A stretch of DNA of 64,000 nt from Undaria pinnatifida (taxonomy: Eukaryota > Sar > Phaeophyceae > Laminariales > Alariaceae): assembly GCA_012845835.1 (NCBI GenBank), contig JABAKD010000013.1, forward strand, positions 2,522,415 through 2,586,414, in the 5' to 3' direction. A program made the translations under genes and the position numbers. The notes under the pieces are model-generated. The model was not told where the DNA came from, did no database searches, and saw nothing but the letters and a program-made list of their open reading frames with translations. Shown here piece after piece: positions 53,470-63,330 of this stretch (its first letter is position 1; every line of letters starts with the position of its first letter).

Positions 53470-54120
53470 AGAGGGAGAGAGGGAGGGAGGGAGGGAGGGA
53501 GGGTGTGATGAATTTCATAAGAAACCCCTCGTTGGTTTCGTTTGTGTTTCTGCTGCACTTTTGAAGGTGTGGCCGAGGCCGCTTTCTTGTCTACGAATTT
53601 GTCGAGTCCATTTCCGCAAATCTCTTGAGTGCCGTTTCTGAAGTGCCATTTCTTAAAGCTCTTTCCAATATGTTCCTTTTCGGGGAGTTAATGACAAAAC
53701 ATCCAAGGTTGATGTAGAGACGTGTGAGTGTACCATCGCATGTGCGGTTAGTCAGTGCACAGCAATGCGAGGAAATGGGGCGAGGAAATGGGGGCAACAG
53801 GAAAAATCACCTTTCAGAGACATCATGACGGATTGCCTACGTACGAGGCCCGACACAAAAACCACATTTCCTTGTTTTGTTTTGAAAAACATAAAAGGTT
53901 CGACTTGATAAACAATCTATGTCCTACCCTATAAAACGAAAAAACGGGACATTTCAGGCGATATTGGGTTAAGGAGTAGAGGGAATCGGAACCAATTCTC
54001 GCCAAAATATGCTCCACCTCTATTGTAACAAGCGTCATGGCCTAGGTATATCGAACTAGGCGGCATGGATACTATGGCAACGACAACACACACAAGCTAC
54101 GGTAGAGACGTACTATCATT
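53470..54120. other. Intron DNA, (GAGG)n tract and old repeats
   Basis: A GAGG/GAGA tract at 53470-53505 is the pyrimidine tract of the exon's acceptor on the minus strand. The rest shows only fragments of old dispersed repeats. Confidence 0.4.
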
Positions 54121-54254
54121 TTTACTGGAAGTTCCTAGCTTCAAGAGCTCCATGCCTCCACCCGAAAACAGATATAGGAGACAACCGAAAGTACAGCTCG
54201 ATACATGAACTCGTGGGCCAGGTGTACAAAGCAACACATACATTACGACTTACA

Positions 54255-54735
54255 AAATATACATGATAATCAGGTGCATTCTTTCCTCCAACTGTCAGAT
54301 TTATCCCCTTGAAGGAATTATAGTATCCACGCACAGATTGAGTTGCCCCCCCCCCCCCCTCCCTCCCCCAACCCCCCCCCGCTCCCTCTTGTTCAAACCC
54401 AGCTCCCCACACCCTTAAAACCTCCGCACTCTCCTCCCCGGTTATACGAGTTACGGGATACACTTGATAAGCTGATGCATTTCCTCCCACAGCTTTCTGA
54501 TTTTGTTCCCTCAAAAGTGGGTTTTATAGTTTCCGCGCACAGACTGCCTAACATCACGCTGTCGACCCTGATAGCTACACTGTAGTTCCAAGGGGAGTCG
54601 CCGACCTATATCCTTCATGAGGACACACAACCCATTATCCACGCGATCGGAGTGTCGCACACAGCTTGCACAGATGAGTTTTGACAAAATCTTCGGTTTC
54701 ACAGCCCGAGTGCATTTTTATTCTTACAATATTTT
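54255..54735 (+). repeat. C-run fold-back family, copy 8 (plus orientation)
   Basis: It has the C-run at 54346-54361, ACCCTTAAAACCTCCGC, CACAGCTTTCTGATTTTGTT, GGGGAGTCGCCGACCTATAT and an end block TTCACAGCCCGAGTGCATTT at 54698-54717. It lies in a sulfotransferase intron. Confidence 0.75.
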
Positions 54736-55036
54736 TCTTCGAGAACAGAATGTCACTCGGGCGGGGCTCACAACGCATTTTTTCTATGAAAGCGCTGCCT
54801 TTATCTCAGGTTTGTTCAATGTTCGCTACCTCTTCACCTCTTGACCTCTTTACATAGTTCTCGGTTGAGCCTCCGCAGGCCGAAGTGTCACGTGGCCAAA
54901 CCTTTGCTGCGAACGCTTCTATCGTGGCAGATGTCTTACTCTACAGCATGGAGACACCCCTCCCCCCACACACGCACTTATACCAGGCGAAAGACAGTCC
55001 TCACACGAGACCGCTCACGTGCTTGTTGGATCTCAC

Positions 55037-55163
55037 CTTCTCAGGCCGAGCCTGCTTGTCGCCGACGTCAGGGCAGTAGAAAAACGCGGACACCAATCGG
55101 TCGATGGGATGCCTCATCATGGTAAAGTAGTGGCAATGCCGCCCGACAGCTTCCATGGGATGC
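55037..55163 (-). CDS. Carbohydrate sulfotransferase gene, exon with 3'-phosphate-binding motif
   Basis: It contains CHYFTMMRHPIDRLVSAFFY, the 3'-phosphate-binding motif of PAPS-dependent sulfotransferases (Arg and Ser contact the cofactor). It ends at donor GAG AAG|GTGAGA, phase 0. The 5' boundary is uncertain: AG at 55165-55164 or one at about 55150 could serve. The 122-codon frame extends upstream into a C-tract, which is likely intron. It joins in frame with the exon at 53438 (PEK then WCG). Confidence 0.7.
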
Positions 55164-56683
55164 CTTCCGTTCGAAGTGAGCGGGGAGGTCGTCGTGGTGG
55201 TGGCGTTTGGGGGGGGGGGGGGGGGGGGAGTAACGGCGGGGGTGAGGCACATGTGGGTCGATGGTTTTATATTTGTACCGCTGGAAATATAAACCGCACA
55301 CATGTTCCAAGCTCTTTTGCCAAAAACGTGTCTGAAACCTGCTGCTGGGACCCGTCTAAAGCGGTACATTACTTAGAAGATTTCGGGTTTCCATAATGTT
55401 CAAACGAAGCGTCACGGAGGGAGGTAGCGGGGCGCACCGGCAGCAGTGTTTTGAGCGTCAACAAGTGAGGAGCTCGATGCACCACCTAAACACAGACGTC
55501 GTGAAGAAAAATGAAAACTACAACCTGGAAAATGATCTAATAGCCCGTGTTACAGGCATGTGACATCAAAACACAAAACACAGTAAAAGTAAATTCGAAG
55601 CTTGATACTTGTGATATTTTTGTACGACAGGGGTAGCAGTTTCTTTTGAAATGGCGGGAGGTCCTTAACCTGAACTCGTCCGAAGACGTCTTTTGTGTTG
55701 CGATTTTGCGATTTTTCACATTATCGAGTATCGTCAACATGATGGGATTCGAATACCTGGGAGAATTGGCGATCGGCCTACTCTCACATTTCGAATATCG
55801 GGGTGTTTTGAAACGCCCGCTACGATAGATGTGCGAAGCGACTTTTCCTAGGTTCTCAAATCAAGAGACTTTCTTAGAACGACATCTCACGAAAACTATT
55901 TCGAAGAATAATGAAACTGCTATCGGATGCAAGACCTCATCGTCAAGGTATACAGTCAGAATCATGCAAAAATAGTGTGCAAATTTAGACGATTTGGGTC
56001 AAGGATCCCCGTCAGTTAGAAACCATTCAACACCAAAGCTGTTCATCTCTACCATGGCGCGCGCGTACATTCTCCTTCACTTGTATTCCCCAACCCCATT
56101 TTGTCCGAACTTTGTTTTTTTTTCTTGCTCTTTTTTTCATTGTACCTGGTACGCCTTGGCACTTGGGATCTCCATCAGGTTCAACTCTTGGCTTGTGGCA
56201 AAGTTTATGTTTGGGCGCGCGAGGTATAAACGTAGACGTCCGCAAGTGATGGGGAACAAGGAGCCAGAATAGGGTCGTGAGTTATTTTTTCGCGACCGAC
56301 CCGGTGGTTTCGCGCACATGAAGCAAATAGCCACTGTGACGCAACGTACCCAGGTGGGCGCGAACCGAAAGACTCGTATCCACACAAACCTTGTAGCTAT
56401 GGCCGTGCTTGGAAGGAAATGTGGGCCACCGGTTTACGACGGGCTGCGCAAGATGAAATAAAGACCGATGCCACGATAGGGGTGTGTGTCCTTTTTTAAA
56501 GGACATTTTTTGCAGTCGCCCGGGGTCACTCGCGCGAGTGATCGCCTGCTTCGTTGCGACATTAAGCTTGGGTGCTGTTTTTAGTATTGCCATATGAATC
56601 TGAAATGCAATAATTGCTGCTGCGCCAAGCACATTGCGTAAAGTCGTTTCGTCAGCGAGGTACAGAGTAGGCCGGTCGCCCCG

Positions 56684-56990
56684 GTGGCGTATCAGGATAT
56701 CTTCAAGCCTGGTATAGGTCAACTTCGCGAGTTCAAATCCCCCCGAGTGCATACCCGTATAAATTCGTGGGGGCTTCTTCTCGTGCTCAAACTGACTTGC
56801 GGAAAATGCGCGAGGGCGTGAGTTAGCAAGACCACTTACTTGATGAAACATCGACGAGGAGGGGTATTGCTGAACCCTACAAGTATGCGCGATAAACGTT
56901 GAAGGCAGGAACCAGGGGGGCAAAGGGACGACACCTGTGACGACCACGGCTTGCATGTCCAGGAGCTGGAAAGTAGATGTGTGTGAAAAA
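56684..56990 (+). repeat. tRNA-derived SINE (family 2), copy 2
   Basis: TCGCCCCGGTGGCGTATCAG, GAGTTCAAATCCCCCCGAGT, TTGAAGGCAGGAACCAGGGG, ending AAGTAGATGTGTGTGAAAAA. It is the partner of 52614-52920, with a few short insertions. Confidence 0.75.
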
Positions 56991-57012
56991 AAAGAGTCAC
57001 TCGTGCGAGAAT

Positions 57013-57102
57013 GACATGACATGGTATGGTATGCTATGGTATGGTATGATATTATACGATATGATATGGTATGATATGATATGATATGATATGATATGAT
57101 AT

Positions 57103-57134
<32 letters not shown>

Positions 57135-57328
57135 ATGGGTATGGTATGGGTATGGTATGGGTATGGTATGGTATGGTATGGTATGGTATGGTATGGTATG
57201 GTATGGTATGGTATGGTATGGGTATGGTATGATATGATATGATATGGTATGGTATGGTATGGTATGGTATGGTATGGTATGGTATGGTATGGTATGGTAT
57301 GGTATGATATAGTATGGTATGGTATGGC
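57013..57328 (+). repeat. TATGG/TATGA pentanucleotide microsatellite
   Basis: About 316 bp of TATGG with TATGA and TATGGG variants. Frames across it are not genes. Confidence 0.95.
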
Positions 57329-58410
57329 TGCTTAGACCCGGTAGTGACAATTGGGGGTAAACCCTACCGAAAACTTGATGTAAAGAAGTATGCTGCGAAT
57401 GTGATACGGTTCGGACGTCATAATGCCTGGTGCTCATCAAGGTGATTTAGTTTACGAATTTTGGTGATCGGGCTTCCACGTAAACTCAGCGTTATCCAAG
57501 CTCTGGCGTTTCTCCTGCACCTCAGTGTGCTGTTTAATGAAAATTGTTTTGAAGTGAGTCGAACAGGGGTGATCGATTGCCAGCCTTCGCATGCAAAACG
57601 CATGCTACTTGTACTTCAGAGACGCACCATGATTCTTCTGTCACTCGTCACATAACCTCTACCAGGTACACATCCTATCCCCATAAAGGTAGTTGGCGGA
57701 AGAAAAACTCCTACCCGATCGAAAATTACATAGCCCTAGGTATACCACGAAAATATTCCAAGGAAAAGGTGAAATTGCGACGGGTTTGGGTCAAGAAACC
57801 CCGTCATGATCATCAGAAACAGGTTCGATCAAAAAGCCGACTATCCGAACGGAATAGAACCGCGGGTCACATCTCACTCATCTAGGCCGGGCAACAATAA
57901 CACCCGACAGGCTATTTTCGTTTTGAGTTCAGCCCACACTCATATTTGTCAACGCTTGATTGTCAGCGCAACAGCAACGACCAACGCGCATCACCTGAGA
58001 CACCAAGGTAGTTCAAAAGACAACCTTACCTGAGCAGTTCCACGTACCCCACGATCACCGACGAGTGGTGTAGCGCGTCGATGCATGGCTCATGAGTTTC
58101 AGGCCCGATCACACAAAGTCCTGACGGAAATGTAGCAAGGATTTCGACGTGCAATGAACGAAGAGCAAGAACCATTTTTTTTTTGTCAAGGTTCATCAAT
58201 TAAGGGGCTTAAGACATCTCTCAAAAAAACTAACGTGGAGGAAACCGAAACTGCTACCGGATGAAACAAACAGATGACCTACGTATTAGACAAGAACCAT
58301 GCAAAAATCCAACAGACTTTGTGACAATAGTATTAGTAGGTCAAGGAGCCCCGTCATTCGGAAAAAAATTCACACGAAAACTGCTACCTCTATCGTAGCA
58401 CGTGTCCTTC

Positions 58411-59352
58411 TTAGGCCTTGTGCCTCAGCAAATGTTGGCATGTGAGCTTAGACGGCGGACCCCTTGAACACGGTCCCCAAACATTCACGGACCCTGCCTC
58501 CCTCAGCGGATGTGGTCACCACTTCGACGCACGTTCAACGAACGCATTACCAAGGCCGCTTGGTATTCAAAGGAGGGCGAGGGGGAGGGTATATCTCCCG
58601 GCAAGGAAAACGCGTCGAGGGTACTGCTATACCTGGTAGATGAAATCGTAAGAAGTATGAGTATCGGGCGACCTAGGGGGTTTCGGATATCGTGATTTGG
58701 AGGCGTGGGCCCTCATCAAGACCGAGCCATCATCCTTCGTCGGGGTAGCCGTAGCACAAGAGGAATACGAGCTCGGCGTCCGTAGACATGGGGTCCGTTT
58801 GACATACGATACGGTTGGTTGTTGTCCCTCTTCAATGTAAAGCTGTCGGTATCTTGGCTTATCCGTATAAATCTGGCATTTCGCATGGACCCCCGCGACC
58901 CGCACCACGGCAGGAAGGACTTCTTCGTTGGTTGGTGTGCCGACGCCGGCAGGCGTTGAGTATATCCGGTGAGGATGCCGAGACCAATGCTACGTAGCCG
59001 TGCACCTCGCCTCTTCAAGACCTCTCTACCCCACCCAAAACGAAGCCTCGAGGAAAATCGTGCGCTCAACGCGGATCATGAATTCCCATAGCCTAGACAC
59101 GTATCGGTTACTTTGCTGGAATGCACATGGACGGAAGGTTTTAACGGACGTTGCGGCGTCCCTCTATTGACCAAACCCGTGAAGAGAAAGAGAATTTGGA
59201 AAAAAAGCGTGTTGTAACTATCGTAGCGCCCTGCACCACGATGAAAACTCGTCAAACAGAGAGTGGATGCAACGCGCGATTGTCTCTGGACATCTGGCAT
59301 TTCGGCCTCGCTCACCCATAATTTGACACAAACACCGAGCATAATCGCTAAC
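58411..59352. other. Probable sulfotransferase intron/exon region, exons unresolved
   Basis: Coding-like peptides occur on the minus strand (DAELVFLLCYGYPDE near 58.75 kb; YIEEGQQPTVSYVKRTP near 58.83 kb) but no pair of splice sites and phase could be fixed. This is where residues between the two cofactor motifs are expected. Confidence 0.3.
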
Positions 59353-59460
59353 CTGGATCAGGCCCGCCGGCGACCGCGCTGGCATCCGATAGCTTGCTTC
59401 TGATTGAAGTTCCCCCGCTCTTGACCATGTGATGAAACATTGTGCAGTGCGCAGGCAAGT
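59353..59460 (-). CDS. Carbohydrate sulfotransferase gene, exon with 5'-phosphosulfate-binding motif
   Basis: The 108-nt exon lies between acceptor CAACAG and donor ATCCAG|GTTAGC and has the same phase (1) at both ends. It encodes TMFHHMVKSGGTSIRSKL; K-S-G-G-T-S is the 5'-phosphosulfate loop that binds PAPS. The order loop, then YFTMMRHPIDR exon, then C-terminal exons is that of the family. N-terminal exons (with the Golgi anchor) were not found and may lie beyond 59.5 kb or outside the window. Confidence 0.65.
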
Positions 59461-59560
59461 CTGTTGCTTCATCGTTTGTTTCTCCGTGATGGGTCGCGTA
59501 AATCTGACAAAACACCAATCGGCGACGGGGTGTGTTGTTTGCAACAAACACGACGTTTAA

Positions 59561-59888
59561 TAAAACAAATTGTTTTATTCAGAACACTGCGACTACTGCT
59601 GCTCGAAGAAGGACGTTGGGCCCACTAGAAAGGTTGCAACTGCCAAATATATGTGGAGTCTGACAGAATTTGCGACATGTGGCAAATATGCTAAGACCGG
59701 GTAGGGTTTTCGTGTGGGGGCTGTTGGTGATGGTGCGCCCTTAACGGCAACAAGACAATGTGGACACAGACGCCATCAGCTTCGGTTCTATATGGAAACA
59801 TTAGGCCAAGAGTTTCAGATGGATTAAGATGGGAAGGAACGGGCTCGACGTGAACAGTACTTGGTTGAAGTAGTGTTGTCTGTATTTT
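59561..59888. other. Nothing recognised
   Basis: No exon or repeat unit is visible between the sulfotransferase exon and the hAT-like element. Confidence 0.3.
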
Positions 59889-60939
59889 CAGGGTTCAGGT
59901 CGGGATAATTCCCGGCGTCAAAGTCCCACCCTAGTAGGCGGGATACGGGATACCGGTAAATCCCGGCATATTTAGGTGGTCCTTGATACCGCCGAAGGCG
60001 GTACCGGCAAAAAACGCAGCCCCGGTAACCGTTTAAAATATCCCGACAAATGGCACTAGGGCCCGGATGAACCCTCGTGATTTTCGAGTCCCGGATACCG
60101 CCCAAAGGGTACCGGCATATTGCAATCCCGACAAAAAGTACCGGTTCATTTTAGAGTACCAGATACCGCCCAAAGAGTACCGGCATATTGAAATCTCGGC
60201 AAAAACGTACCTGTATAATGGATTGCCGGGATTTCGTGCACTTCTTCACTGGCCGAGTGGTCTGGGAGATGATATGTAACTTTATAAGATCAAAGTGTGG
60301 GGTTCGTTTCCTTCCAAGCAGTTTTTTTTCTCCTTTCGAGTGTTTTTTTTCATTCTGCACAAGTTTTTTTTTTCGATCATGTGAGGTGCATGTGTATAAT
60401 TTTTTTCTTGGTTCGGGGCGGGTTCTTTTTCGGCAGAACCATGTTTTATTGGGTGAACGGCAGCCGTGCAGACCAACCCCAGCCACCTGCCCACATCTCC
60501 TAGTGTGTGCGGTCCAGCAGAACAATGAGCGCTTCGGACGGGAACCCCAGTACTGAAAATAGTGCGGGGGCAGCGTCGGCCGAGGTGTCTGTGCCTGGTT
60601 CGGGTGCAACTGTCCCCCTCTGATGACCTGGCGAAGCCAACCGTTCAACCGGTTAGGCTAGCTACTAATATTAATAGCTGCTTTACTTCATTCGCATCAA
60701 CTTCTGGCATATTGCATTCCCGCCGAAAAAGTACCGGCACATTTTGCTGTGCCGAAGGCGGTCTCGGCATGTTGCGTTCCCGGCGAAAATGTACCAGCAT
60801 ATTAGATTGTCCCGGATACCGCGAAGGCGGTACCAGCAAAAAGCTTAGTCCCGGCAACCCGGCTAAAGTGTCCCGGCTTTTTGCTTTCCCATCCCGTTAT
60901 TGTGACCCGACAAGAAAACCCGTCCCGACCTGAACCCTG
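59889..60939. mobile_element. hAT-like non-autonomous DNA element (1,051 bp)
   Basis: The ends are perfect inverted repeats, CAGGGTTCAGGTCGGGA at 59889 and its complement ending at 60939. CAGGG-type ends are usual for hAT transposons. The 8-base flanks TGTATTTT and TCTATATT agree at 6 of 8 positions, consistent with an aged 8-bp target duplication. Subterminal arrays of a palindromic unit (ACCGCCGAAGGCGGTACCGG, with CGGCATATTG) fill 59930-60225 and 60700-60900. No transposase frame is present. A tRNA-like sequence and T-tracts occupy the centre. Confidence 0.75.
60244..60320 (+). repeat. tRNA-derived sequence inside the hAT-like element
   Basis: CTGGCCGAGTGGTCTGGGAG fits box A of Leu/Ser-type tRNAs; GTGGGGTTCGTTTCCTTCC fits box B. 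A T8 run (60323-60330) follows, like a Pol III terminator. The cloverleaf is imperfect, so it is a SINE head or captured tRNA pseudogene. Confidence 0.5.
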
Positions 60940-61057
60940 TCTATATTGACGTTTCTTGAAACACTGGACAAGGCTTCCAGAACGGCCGGCACAGGTCAGC
61001 GAATGCTGCCCTAAGTGTGGTGCGGTTGTGTTACGCAGAAACGGGAATACGGTGGCA

Positions 61058-61722
61058 TTACGATTTAACCACCCAATGGAAACATAGCTCCGCCTTGAGG
61101 GAGAAATGCGCATCGCATCGTGTGAGTTCAGTTTCTCGCAATGGTGAAGGCAGCATATGGGCCGGTGGTGCACAAGCCGGATCACTAGAAAACCGTGGCC
61201 GCCCCCGTTGCGGAGCTCGGCGACAACGTGTTGGCCGTGACGTGGGTAAAAGATTCAATATAGCTGTCGCAAAAACGAGCGACAGCTGATAGATGTAACT
61301 GTCGTCGGACGTGTGCGCCCACGGGCCATCGGTTCTTGTGATTGCGAGGGGCACCACAGGTGGAATAGAGCCGATTTGACGTTTAGCCCAGCAGAGCCTC
61401 AACGGCAGTTGCGTCCTAACCTGCGTTCCCCCGTCTGCCAAGTAGTGTCTACAGGAGAAATCGGCACACACACCCTATATCTCTCCTGAGACAACCATTC
61501 CCCTCTGAACTTGACGTGAAGGGGGAGGTTCGGCCGGGGCACGTCGTCTGTAAACACCAACTCGACGACTTGGCCTCGAATGCCGTTCACGAGTCCAACT
61601 TGTTGATACAGGTTCTTCGTGAGCATGACCTTGGCTCCCTTAGCTAGGTAGAGGTCCCATTCAAGCCCCTCCGTCGTGTCTGCTGTCGCTTTTCTGGCGT
61701 TGGCGCACGGACCGAGTTTGGG
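61058..61722 (-). pseudogene. PIF1-family helicase fragment, truncated and frameshifted
   Basis: From 61722 to 61399 one minus-strand frame contains LAKGAKVMLTKNL and GLVNGIRGQVVELVF, the late conserved motifs of PIF1-like DNA helicases (GAxVMLxxNL, GLxNGxxG). Then comes CVPISPVDTTWQTGERRLGR. After a frameshift near 61430, TQLPLRLCWAKRQIG matches the QLPLxLAWAxTIHKSQG motif, degraded. All N-terminal motifs (Walker A and B) are missing; the homology ends ~30 bp from the 255-bp tandem repeat. It could derive from a Helitron or a host PIF1 gene. Confidence 0.7.
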
Positions 61723-61749
61723 TCAATCGCCCCCAACGGACGTCTCTCC

Positions 61750-62368
61750 ATGATGACCTGCTCTCACCACGAGACAGCAGTAGATACACTCAGCGGACAC
61801 ACCCCTAGCGGGCACACACTCTCCATGCCCGCTCTCCGCTGGCCACTATTGTCGCCCGCTGCGTCCGTTGTCTGTGTGCTGCCCGCTGTGTGAGCGCTGT
61901 GTGCCGGCCGTGTGAGCGGCGTGTGCTACTGTTTTTGCCCGTGTGGTCTGCTGTGTGTTTTTCATGGGAGCCTATATTGCGAGGCCCAGGTGTAGATTAG
62001 AAACATGATGACCTACTCTCACCACGAGACAGCAGTAGATACACTCAGCGGACACACCCCAAGCGGGCACACACTCTCCACGCCCGCTCTCCGCTGGCCA
62101 CTATTGTCGCCCGCTGCGATCGTTGTCTGTGTGCTGCCCGCTGTGTGAGCGCTGTGCGCCGGCTGTGTGAGCGGTGTGTGCTGCTGTTTTTGCCCGTGTG
62201 GTCTGCTGTTTGTGTTGTGTGTGGTTTGTTGCTCCGTATTGGTCTGCCTAGACCTGCAGACTAAAATCAAATGATCCCACACTAAAATCAAGTTTAGTCG
62301 AAGACACGCACGCAAACTTTTTTTTTTCTTGGGAGCCTATATTGCGAGGCCCAGGTGTAGATTAGAAA
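61750..62368. repeat. 255-bp tandem duplication with insertion in unit 2
   Basis: Unit 1 (61750-62004) and unit 2 (62005-62368) both start ATGATGACCT-CTCTCACCA and end GAGGCCCAGGTGTAGATTAG. Unit 2 carries ~110 extra bases (62210-62325). GTGTGAGCG and CCGCTGGCC blocks recur inside. No gene is present. Confidence 0.85.
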
Positions 62369-62940
62369 CTCGCTTCGCTCGAATAAGTGCTGAGGAACAC
62401 GTGACCCAAGAGCAGTAAGTTTGATGCGATACTGTGGGAGGGTAAAGATACCCGCTGGTTGGTGCTTCGAAAATCTGCGCATGTTCCAGGGGTCGAAAAA
62501 ATAATGGCAGGTATAAATTGGCAGATGGTACTTTGAGGTGGCCCCAGGAAACGATTAGTTCGCAATGATGTTTTCATTTTACCCGCACGTTCATTTGCAG
62601 GAGGCCGAATTGGAGAAGTGCGGTGGCCCAAAGTGTTCAGGAGTCTTGCATGCTTAGTGGGCGACGGTCTTGAGCGGCTCCTTCGACGAACGCCACTTAA
62701 CAAGCTTCTTGGTGACTGTGGGTGCAGTAGCCAGTAGTGTTGTGGTTGTACATACGAGGATAGAGTAGATGGCTCATTTGTATTTCTTCCGTGGCAATGA
62801 AGCCTCGGCAGCAGAAGCTTTACAGCATTTTCGTCGGCAGGTGCGTACATAATCGCCGATTAAACATGGTGTCGTAAAAATCCGCGAAGGCGGGCATTGC
62901 GAGGCAGAGTTTAACGAAAGGATGATCCTAAACTGATGCG
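62369..62940. other. Nothing recognised
   Basis: A 162-codon minus-strand frame (62850-62362) has no domain and Ser/Pro/Arg composition; not supported. Confidence 0.3.
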
Positions 62941-63330
62941 GCCCCTTATATCGTGGGATACGCCAAACCAGGCGTTTCCATGTTCCGGAATGTGGATATG
63001 GGGCAACACGTTGTGTTGGATGAAAGTAAGGTCGTATTTTTCGTTGGGCCGTGCGTCAGAGATGTTAGCATATACAACCAAATGATAATGTCGGAATCGT
63101 TTTGTCCTGTTGAGACAATCAAGGACGGAGATAGATGGAAGGTGTTGTCTCGCAACCAGGCTACAGTGTTTTTGAGGCCTTCGGTGCGGAGGAGACACAT
63201 TGGTACCGGGGGAGTATGATTTTCGTTCGGGAAAGATTGATAGAGAAACGAGACTTGCAGCGGGCGGGGCCATCCATATTGACAACTCAACATCAGGGAC
63301 GGTGGAAGAGCGATGCTTAATGGTATACGG
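62941..63330 (+). pseudogene. Decayed coding stretch with recombinase-like tail
   Basis: The frame 62941-63219 is open (VDMGQHVVLDESKVVFFVG and on to ETIKDGDRWKVLSRN) with no known family. In another frame 63250-63320 reads LQRAGPSILTTQHQGRWKSD, where GRWKSDA is the usual C-terminal string of tyrosine recombinases in DIRS and related elements. The following MVY is one base out of frame. No catalytic H-x-x-R box was found, so the recombinase call is tentative. Confidence 0.35.

Larger units (their letters stand above)
55850..58410. repeat. Intron with dispersed repeat pair, SINE and pentanucleotide array
   Basis: 55850-56020 and 58190-58410 share GAAACTGCTA-CGGATG, AACCATGCAAAAAT or AATCATGCAAAAAT, and GGTCAAGGA-CCCCGTCA in order. 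56684-56990 is a SINE and 57013-57328 a TATGG array. GTCACTCGCGCGAGTGATCG near 56526 is a near-perfect palindrome also seen at 53088. Exons for the middle of the sulfotransferase should lie here or at 58.6-59.0 kb, but I could not identify them. Confidence 0.45.

Noticed and set aside
57000-57440. Tyr/His/Pro repeat ORF
   Set aside because: Translation of the TATGG microsatellite.
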